NCBI GenBank assembly: GCA_016124945.1
Contig: WGMT01000048.1
Location: forward strand, 69,501 to 133,500
Reading direction: 5' to 3'
DNA: 64,000 nt
Source: a bacterium
GTDB lineage: Bacteria > Chloroflexota > Anaerolineae > Caldilineales > Caldilineaceae
Position numbers and translations under genes: made by a program. The notes below the pieces were generated by a model, which was not told where the DNA came from, ran no database searches, and saw only the letters and a list, made by a program, of their open reading frames with translations. Shown one piece after another: positions 58,707-64,000 of the stretch. Numbering within the stretch: position 1 is the first letter of the stretch; each line of letters starts with the position of its first letter.

Positions 58707-59030
58707 TCAGACTTCCGTGGTTATCGATTCACAGGGCTGAATCCGCAAGTGGATGGCGGTCAGTCTGCGTCCGTCTATTTCCACTTCGGTGAACGAGGGA
58801 CGCATGAGTAAGGAGAGGTTGTCTTCGTGTAGGTAGCTACCTGCGATGATGGCAGCTTTGAGCATTTTGTTGACGGCATTCACGCCGATGGCCTGTGCCG
58901 CCGCGCTGCGACTTTGGCGGATCTGTTTGGCGATGGCCCCGGCGACGGCGGTGGGTTGTGAATCGGCGGCGACACGGATTACATTGTCTCTCTTCAAGGG
59001 TTCATTGGGGTTTGATGCTGAGTCGGTCAT
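58707..59030 (-). CDS. SpoVS-like Alba-fold protein
   Basis: A 107-residue protein. About 20 polar residues precede the SpoVS domain: VIRVAADSQPTAVAGAIAKQ, AAAQAIGVNAVNKMLKAAII and FTEVEIDGRRLTAIHLRIQP, which align in order with stage V sporulation protein S. SpoVS is a nucleic-acid-binding-like fold found in sporulating Firmicutes but also in Thermus and Chloroflexota, where its role is not defined. No sporulation genes are visible. It is monocistronic. Confidence 0.9.
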   Translation of the reverse strand: MTDSASNPNEPLKRDNVIRVAADSQPTAVAGAIAKQIRQSRSAAAQAIGVNAVNKMLKAAIIAGSYLHEDNLSLLMRPSFTEVEIDGRRLTAIHLRIQPCESITTEV

Positions 59031-59289
59031 TGTAGCCTCCGGTCTGTAAATCTGAGATGTAAGGGCTGGGCTATGTTTGATACTGCATCTTTATCCTTAC
59101 ATTTTTTCTCTACGCCGATCTATCGATCTACTCTCGCTCTGCTCTCACAGAACTATCGCGGGGAATTCTGGCGGGCGTAATTCGCGTTGGGGGTGTGGGG
59201 CGAACAGTGCAGGCACGGGCCGGCGGATCGCTCGCTATCCTGCACTTCTCTTTGATCATCGTGGCTATCCCATCGATAATAATGACGCC

Positions 59290-59517
59290 TTACCCGTCCG
59301 CTTTACGCATAACGATGGGAAAACGTATGCTTTTCTGATGGAAAAGCCTGTAAAATCTGATATTCTTGTTGAAGGAATCGACGCCCCCGTCGGCACACAA
59401 CTTCATCTATTAGGCCGGGCCGAACCTCTCTCCTGGCGCATGTCGGATGCTGAGCTGCTGGTGACCTTGCCCCAATTGACAATGGACGCACCGGTGTACA
59501 CATTATGTTTAGGTTAA
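59290..59517 (+). pseudogene. C-terminal remnant of an alpha-L-fucosidase (GH29)-like gene
   Basis: The last about 76 residues of a short frame read LPVRFTHNDGKTYAFLMEKP, then GTQLHLLGRAEPLSWRMSDA and ELLVTLPQL. This has the order of the C-terminal beta-domain of GH29 fucosidases (RFT..GDTLYA, LLG...LKW, VTLP). The catalytic barrel is missing, and upstream codons in this frame are not protein-like. It is probably a relic of a deleted gene. The family match is from memory. Confidence 0.5.
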
Positions 59518-59562
59518 ACTTTGGATTAAACATTGACGCACGAGCCTGAAAGGCTGCCATTG

Positions 59563-61851
59563 ATGGACATCGTCCGCCCCTGGTTAAAGTTCTTCAATCC
59601 GATGCGACTGCTAATCGGGTTTACTGTATTCGCCTCGCTGATTAGCATTTTTCTTGTGCAAAGTGGAGGTTCAGAACTGGCTTTGTTGATCCTGGTGGCG
59701 CCGATCTTGCTGGCCGCCCACTTTGGTGGGCAACGCTACTACCTGGTGGGCCTATTTGCGTTGACACTACTTTCGATCTGGGTGATTGCGGTGACATCCC
59801 CAAATCTGCCCAGGTCGCTGGCGATCCTCACGTCAATTTTCGCTGGTGTCTTTGTGGCATCTGAAGGCATCTATCAGCTTTCGCGCTATCAGCAGCGTGC
59901 ACTGGGTGGCCTCTATACCACGGATCAGTGGTTTCGCTCGATCTTTGCCGATTCTCCAATTGGCATCGAACTGTTCGACGGCGACGGTCACTTGATCGAC
60001 GTCAATCGCGCCGGGTTGGCCCTGTTCGGCGTCTCTAGCGTTGAGGCGGTGAAGGGGTTTCAGCTTTTCAACGATCCCAACGTGACAGATGAAGTCAAGG
60101 CGCTCTTGCGCCGTGGGCAGACTGTCCACTACACCAATCGCTTCGACTTCGAGACGGTCAAAGCGGCAAAGCTCTATGAGACGAGCCGCAGGGGCAGCGC
60201 CGAGTTGGACGTGCTGATTACGCCATTAGGCATGAACGCACAGCGCGATCCTGAGGGGTATCTCGTCCTGGCGCAAGATATCACCGAGCAGTTAAGCCAG
60301 AAGCGGGCGCTGCAAGAGAGTGAGGCCATGCTGCGCGCCATCTTCAATGCCAGCGACGATGGCATTGTGCTTTCGGATGAAGATGGGGTGATCATCGAGT
60401 TTAGCCAGGGGATGGAGCGGATCACAGGCTGGTCACGCCAGAAGTTGCTGGGCACCACAATCTGGGAGATGCAGCATCTTTTGACGCCCAACGCGCTGAA
60501 AGAACAGGTTGACCAGGATGCGGTTCGCCATGCTATGCAATCGATGTTGCAGTCGGGGCTGAGTTCTTTACTTGATACACCTATCGAAACCAATTTTCAA
60601 CATTACGACGGTTCCGTGCGCACAGTGGAGCAACAGGGCTTCGCCATTCCGACAGAGAGCGGTTTTCGGCTGGGCAGCATTTGTCACGACATTAGCGAAC
60701 GGCATCGCACCGCTGCCGCCCTGCGCAAAAGCGAAGAACGTTACCGTATCCTCGCCGAGATGTCGTCGGATGCGTTCGCCATTTTTCAGGTAGACGAAGA
60801 GGGCCTGCTGCACCCGGAGTGGTACACGGTAGGTGCGTTTACGAGCCTTACCAGTTATTCGCTACAGGAGTGGTTGGTGGCGGGATTGCCAAACCCTGAG
60901 AATATCTTGCCTGAAGATCAGGCGGGGCTTCATTTGGATCGTTCTCCTGGCCTGGGTACGATGCGCCAAGAATTTCGCATCCTAACACGGGATGGGCAGA
61001 TTCTCTGGCTGCGCATGCGCTACCGTTTTGAGCACAACAAAGAGAACCGGCCCACTTTCCTCTACGTTGCAGCGGAAGACGTCACCGCGATCAAAGAGGT
61101 GGAACAGCAGGCGCTCTCCTTCCGCCTGGAGAAAGAACAAACCCGCATCCTCACCGACTTTATTCAAACCGCATCCCACGAATTTCGCACCCCGCTCTCG
61201 GTAATCGGCCTGGATCTGCACCTGCTTCAACGCATTCATGCCAACGGCCCACAGCAGCCGCGCCTGAGCCGGATGAACGAACAAGTGAAGATTCTGGGGG
61301 GCCTTGTTGAAGCGTTGCTCACCCTCTCTACATTGGACAGTGAAGCCAAACTCGAATTCATGCCGGTCAATCTAGGCAATATTGTTATGGATCTGGTGGC
61401 GCAGCAACAAGCAACGGCGCTGGCAAATGGTGTAACCCTTAGCGTACAGGTGACGCCCAATTTGCCCATTCTGTTTGGCGCGCCCCATTACCTCTCGATG
61501 GCCGTTCATGGATTGCTCGACAATGCCCTGCGCTACACGCCCCCCGGCGGCAGTGTCATCTTACAGGCCATCGACAAAGGCGATACGGTTCAAATCTTGA
61601 TCAGCGACACCGGTGTGGGCATATCGCCCGAAATTCTGCCTCGCGTCTTCGACCGCTTCTACCGCCTCGACGAAGCCCGCTCTACCCAGGGCTTTGGGCT
61701 GGGGCTTTCCATTGCGCACAAAGTGGCCGAACGTCACGGTGGGCGTGTGGGTGTAGAAAGCGAGGAAGGGAAGGGGAGTCTTTTTGTGTTAGAGTTGCCG
61801 ATGACTGTTGATGGACGACGGACGACGGACGACGGACAACGGGTGTCGTGA
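59563..61851 (+). CDS. PAS-domain sensor histidine kinase
   Basis: A 762-residue hybrid-free kinase, starting at the ATG at 59563 (GAAAGG upstream). Four or five membrane segments (about 12-95) are followed by three PAS domains. These begin near residues 120 (FRSIFADSPIGIELFDGDGH), 260 (MLRAIFNASDDGIVLSDEDG) and 385 (YRILAEMSSDAFAIFQVDEE). The HisKA has the phospho-His in FIQTASHEFRTPLSVIGLDL, and the HATPase has LLDNALRYTPPGGSV, ISDTGVGIS and FGLGLSIAHKVAERHGG. The last about 15 residues are encoded by a GACGACGG repeat and look like read-through into intergenic DNA. No adjacent response regulator is seen. Confidence 0.93.
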   Translation: MDIVRPWLKFFNPMRLLIGFTVFASLISIFLVQSGGSELALLILVAPILLAAHFGGQRYYLVGLFALTLLSIWVIAVTSPNLPRSLAILTSIFAGVFVASEGIYQLSRYQQRALGGLYTTDQWFRSIFADSPIGIELFDGDGHLIDVNRAGLALFGVSSVEAVKGFQLFNDPNVTDEVKALLRRGQTVHYTNRFDFETVKAAKLYETSRRGSAELDVLITPLGMNAQRDPEGYLVLAQDITEQLSQKRALQESEAMLRAIFNASDDGIVLSDEDGVIIEFSQGMERITGWSRQKLLGTTIWEMQHLLTPNALKEQVDQDAVRHAMQSMLQSGLSSLLDTPIETNFQHYDGSVRTVEQQGFAIPTESGFRLGSICHDISERHRTAAALRKSEERYRILAEMSSDAFAIFQVDEEGLLHPEWYTVGAFTSLTSYSLQEWLVAGLPNPENILPEDQAGLHLDRSPGLGTMRQEFRILTRDGQILWLRMRYRFEHNKENRPTFLYVAAEDVTAIKEVEQQALSFRLEKEQTRILTDFIQTASHEFRTPLSVIGLDLHLLQRIHANGPQQPRLSRMNEQVKILGGLVEALLTLSTLDSEAKLEFMPVNLGNIVMDLVAQQQATALANGVTLSVQVTPNLPILFGAPHYLSMAVHGLLDNALRYTPPGGSVILQAIDKGDTVQILISDTGVGISPEILPRVFDRFYRLDEARSTQGFGLGLSIAHKVAERHGGRVGVESEEGKGSLFVLELPMTVDGRRTTDDGQRVS
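61811..61843. repeat. GGACGAC repeat at the kinase 3' end
   Basis: Four consecutive GGACGAC/GGACAAC units lie within the last codons of the histidine kinase gene, the same wording as at 418-445. No opposite arm was seen nearby. Confidence 0.8.
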
Positions 61852-61981
61852 TGAGATGATGGGCGCTGCTGTGAGAAAGTGAAAACAGCGTCCATCCTCT
61901 TTTCCCCATTCTGTTGTAAAAATAGACACCCGAACGCAATGAAGTTGGTGAAGTGTAAATCGTAGCGTAACGAGGACCCAC

Positions 61982-62137
61982 TTGACTGAAATCATCTACG
62001 AGGATCAAGCGAAGACTTATCCCATCAAGATACCGGCTGACGTGCTGCGCGACTTCTGCTGCCACCATCATATCCGCAAACTGTCGTTCTTCTGCTCCAT
62101 CCTGATCGCCGGGTTTGACGCCGAGAGCGATGTGGAT
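61982..62137 (+). pseudogene. Remnant of a minimal nucleotidyltransferase (MNT-type antitoxin)
   Basis: A 76-codon frame with a TTG start begins like MNT proteins: VLRDFCCHHHIRKLSFFCSI is followed by GFDAESDVD. This has the superfamily pattern GSxLxxxFxxxSDxD, but the Gly of the GS pair is Cys. After SDVD the match ends, and the reading runs into unrelated sequence. It appears to be the 5' third of a broken gene; no HepT partner is present. Confidence 0.6.
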
Positions 62138-62139
62138 AA

Positions 62140-62374
62140 GCGTACAATCTCTTCCACCAACTCTTGGGTCGCAGCGTTTAGCGGGGCCCGGTTCAGTTCT
62201 TCGCGCAAATAGGTGTGTACGGCAGGCAGCAGCCTCACATCTCGCCTATCTTCGGGCTCGCTCCCTAATGGTAGCAACGTCCATTTGCTGACCACTGGTC
62301 TGGCTGAGTAGATGGTTCAATATATCAGCCAGTCGGCTTTCGATGTTGTCGATGACAAGAGGAATTCGATTCAT
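62140..62374 (-). pseudogene. Small frame coupled to the PIN toxin, probably frameshifted
   Basis: An ATG at 62374 shares a base with the TAA of the PIN gene. It encodes a 42-residue start (MNRIPLVIDNIESRLADILN) ending at 62246. In another frame the strand continues as protein-like text (about 62140-62295: DRRDVRLLPAVHTYLREELN, then PLNAATQELVEEIVRL). Both parts look helical and could be one gene split by a frameshift, cut off where the nucleotidyltransferase remnant begins. The family is not recognised. Confidence 0.35.
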
Positions 62375-62811
62375 TAAGTATTTGCTAGTGTGGCCCAAAA
62401 CTGAGATGGGGAAAGGATATGTACATGCTGAACCTGACCCAAAACCAGCAGATCCTTATCGCCGGTAACGATGTAGCCAACGTTGTGCAGCAATGCCTGT
62501 GCAATCAAGTAATCGTCGTTGCGGTCTCTGCTGGTTGGCTCGCTAGTTTGTAGCGGCGTATCAATCGGCGGCGGCGTGATCCCGATGGCTGACATTGCAT
62601 TGCTCAGGTTCGTGACTTCGGATGGATAAATACGCTGCTGGAGATAGGTTGAGTTGCGTACAGTCGACGTGAGTTCATTGAGCAATTCAGGCGGCACAAG
62701 AAGGGGTATGCTTTCCGCGAAGCATGCTTCAACCACACGAACCACCGTCCGTGTATCGTCCGACGCCAGGAGATAGCTGATTAATACGTTGGCGTCGAGG
62801 ATGACCTTCAC
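62374..62811 (-). CDS. PIN-domain toxin (COG1569-like ribonuclease)
   Basis: A 145-residue putative RNase toxin. The N-terminal Asp is in MKVILDANVLISYLL, the conserved Glu in LLVPPELLNELTSTV, and the C-terminal acidic pair in TSRDRNDDYLIAQALLHN and YIVTGDKDLLVLG: four acidic residues that bind Mg2+/Mn2+ in PIN nucleases. Its ATG overlaps the antitoxin stop by four bases. The pair is a type II toxin-antitoxin module. Confidence 0.93.
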   Translation of the reverse strand: MKVILDANVLISYLLASDDTRTVVRVVEACFAESIPLLVPPELLNELTSTVRNSTYLQQRIYPSEVTNLSNAMSAIGITPPPIDTPLQTSEPTSRDRNDDYLIAQALLHNVGYIVTGDKDLLVLGQVQHVHILSPSQFWATLANT

Positions 62812-63140
62812 GGCTTATCGGCTTTCAACTGCTCGTCGGTAGCCAGGGTTTCTCGGATCACTTCTTGGGAAAAACCGGCCAATCGATAGGCTTCTTCATC
62901 CGACAGATCCTGGTTGGCGGCGCGCACATTTGCGCGTGCTTGCCGAATTGCAGTCAATGCCTGACGTTTGCGTTCTTCCTGACGCAGGCGCACGACTTCG
63001 GTGTACTCATCGTAGGAAATAATGACGGCCGCAGGTCTCCCGCGGCGTTCGACGACGATCTCTTCGCCCTGTTCTTCGGTCCATTGCAACATGGCCCCGA
63101 AATTGTTCTGAGCTTCGCTTGATGAAACCACCCGTGGCAC
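62808..63140 (-). CDS. Phd/YefM-family antitoxin
   Basis: A 110-residue DNA-binding antitoxin starting at GTG (AGAGGAG upstream). The Phd fold is at residues 1-50: VVSSSEAQNNFGAMLQWTEE and VVERRGRPAAVIISYDEYTE. The C-terminal half is charged and flexible, and would wrap the PIN toxin. It is the first gene of the module and likely represses its own promoter. Confidence 0.92.
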   Translation of the reverse strand: MPRVVSSSEAQNNFGAMLQWTEEQGEEIVVERRGRPAAVIISYDEYTEVVRLRQEERKRQALTAIRQARANVRAANQDLSDEEAYRLAGFSQEVIRETLATDEQLKADKP

Positions 63141-63165
63141 GATTATCTCCTCTTCAGTAACGAAA

Positions 63166-63183
63166 TAGCTACTTCATTAGCTA
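63166..63183. promoter_or_regulatory. Possible operator of the toxin-antitoxin module
   Basis: Two self-complementary TAGCTA hexamers (63166-63171 and 63178-63183) lie 12 bases apart, about 25 bases upstream of the antitoxin start. Paired short palindromes are typical Phd-type operator sites; no experimental support is visible. Confidence 0.35.
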
Positions 63184-63269
63184 GATTGTCGCCTAAACTG
63201 GCGCACTCGTCAATTATTGTGGATCCCCGTTGGTCGTAGATTCTCTCATTGAAGTCAAGAGGGAGAACC

Positions 63270-64000
63270 TTAAAAAGGTAAATTAGTGAGCCTTTGATGA
63301 AGCAAGCGCCGGGTCACGCTACCGGCGTGACGAACACGTTCCAGGGCGAGGGCGATGGCCTGTTCGAGGGTCATCCCTTCGCCCTGGTTGTGCAGCACAA
63401 CCCACACATCCGGCGACAGGCGCGCTTGGATCTGCGCCAGCGCAGCGTCGATCTCTTGCTGGGCAAGCGCCTGGCGACGTTCACCAGACGAGATTCGATA
63501 GCCATCACAAATACGCAACATGAGCAGCGATGTGGCAGGGTCGCCCGCCGCCAGCATAAACAGCGCAAACGATTCCAGGTTGCTGACGAGGTGGGTATTG
63601 ACGCCGATCTCCTGGAGTACGCGCAGGGTTTCAGACCACAGATCATAGGCTTCATCCCACTGTTGCTGCCGTCGCAGCAGTTCCAGGCGATAGATATGTG
63701 CCGCAACTTGCAGGTTACGATCCCCGGTGCGGTGGGCGATGGCGTTGATCTCATTGACAGCGTGATCCACAAGATCCAGGCGGTTGAGATGAAGGTAGAT
63801 ATCGCACAAGGATGTAGATGCATAGGCCAAGGCGCGGTCAAGGCGGAATCGACGCAAGATGGTGACACCCTGCTCCAACGCGGGCATTGCCAAATCGAGA
63901 AGCGCCGACTCGAGGTAGCAGTTCCCTAACCCCACCCACCCCAGACCCATGATCGCCGGCTGTTCACCCACTTCAGTCGCACGAATGCAGGATTGGAAGT
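63270..64000 (-). CDS. TPR-repeat protein, C-terminal part (start beyond the right edge)
   Basis: The C-terminal about 243 residues of a larger protein. Residues up to about 200 are TPR-like helical pairs (GLGWVGLGNCYLESALLDLA, YASTSLCDIYLHLNRLDLVD, LEQ...AALAQIQARL). The end GEGMTLEQAIALALERVRHA resembles the C-termini of large AAA/TPR regulators (LuxR/AfsR- or cyclase-linked ATPases) of Chloroflexota. The frame is open to position 64000, so the N-terminal domains are outside the window. Confidence 0.8.
   Translation of the reverse strand, partial: FQSCIRATEVGEQPAIMGLGWVGLGNCYLESALLDLAMPALEQGVTILRRFRLDRALAYASTSLCDIYLHLNRLDLVDHAVNEINAIAHRTGDRNLQVAAHIYRLELLRRQQQWDEAYDLWSETLRVLQEIGVNTHLVSNLESFALFMLAAGDPATSLLMLRICDGYRISSGERRQALAQQEIDAALAQIQARLSPDVWVVLHNQGEGMTLEQAIALALERVRHAGSVTRRLLHQRLTNLPF

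Noticed and set aside
59077..59289. N-terminal part of the frame containing the fucosidase-like end
   Set aside because: Composition is not protein-like and has no match to a GH29 barrel, so only the last part was kept as a remnant.
1..64000. tRNA, rRNA, tmRNA and known riboswitches
   Set aside because: No cloverleaf with T-arm GGTTCGA-type text, no rRNA wording and no recognisable riboswitch core were found by eye; weak RNAs could be missed without a covariance search.

Overview
The window reads as chromosomal DNA of a Chloroflexota bacterium, most likely of the Caldilineae/Anaerolineae type. This is inferred from gene style only: moderately high GC, a Pro/Thr-rich lipoprotein with SH3 and TolB-like parts, a Ser/Thr kinase beside an FHA/winged-helix regulator, a SpoVS homologue, and many ABC uptake systems. 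No rRNA, tRNA, CRISPR array, intact transposase or phage gene was seen. The last gene runs off the right edge, and the first gene lacks its start.

Layout. 1-9.7 kb: tail of a LuxR-type response regulator, an SH3/TolB lipoprotein, a MacAB-like export operon with a divergent TetR regulator sharing a palindromic operator region, a tRNA-dihydrouridine synthase, a GNAT enzyme and a beta-hydroxyacid dehydrogenase. 9.8-18.7 kb: a class V aminotransferase, ClpC, ribosomal protein S1, a RidA protein, a PLP trans-sulfuration enzyme and MreB. 18.9-26.5 kb: a complete F1Fo ATP synthase operon in the order I-a-c-b-delta-alpha-gamma-beta-epsilon. 26.7-30.1 kb: a pterin-binding methyltransferase, a Ser/Thr kinase and a divergent FHA/winged-helix protein. 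30.2-36.9 kb (+ strand): HemW, CoaD, a coiled-coil protein, a membrane-anchored glycosidase coupled to an anchored solute-binding protein, a GNAT enzyme and NudC. 37.1-40.0 kb: an M42 and an S9 peptidase.

40.3-48.5 kb is the most unusual part. It is a minus-strand glycan-type cluster: a GT28/MurG-like glycosyltransferase, a GT4 glycosyltransferase, a 1046-residue protein fusing a GT4 glycosyltransferase to a complete ABC exporter, and two small-molecule (APH-type) kinases. The GT4/fusion/kinase core is translationally coupled and bracketed by inverted copies of an intergenic repeat. The plausible joint function is to build, phosphorylate and export a glycoconjugate, but no product can be read from sequence.

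48.8-58.6 kb: a membrane-anchored Mrr-type nuclease with a long Pro/Thr tail, a dipeptide/oligopeptide-type ABC importer (five genes), and a divergent, translationally coupled enolase-superfamily enzyme plus beta-lactamase-fold hydrolase. 58.7-64 kb: SpoVS, a fucosidase remnant, a PAS histidine kinase, a nucleotidyltransferase remnant, a Phd/PIN toxin-antitoxin pair and the C-terminal end of a TPR protein.

Across the window, intergenic spaces carry families of short-motif inverted repeats and exact 8-16 bp tandem duplications, often touching or containing stop codons. These include nested hairpins of nearly 300 bp, a dispersed element present in several copies, and a 50-bp perfect palindrome after the S1 gene.
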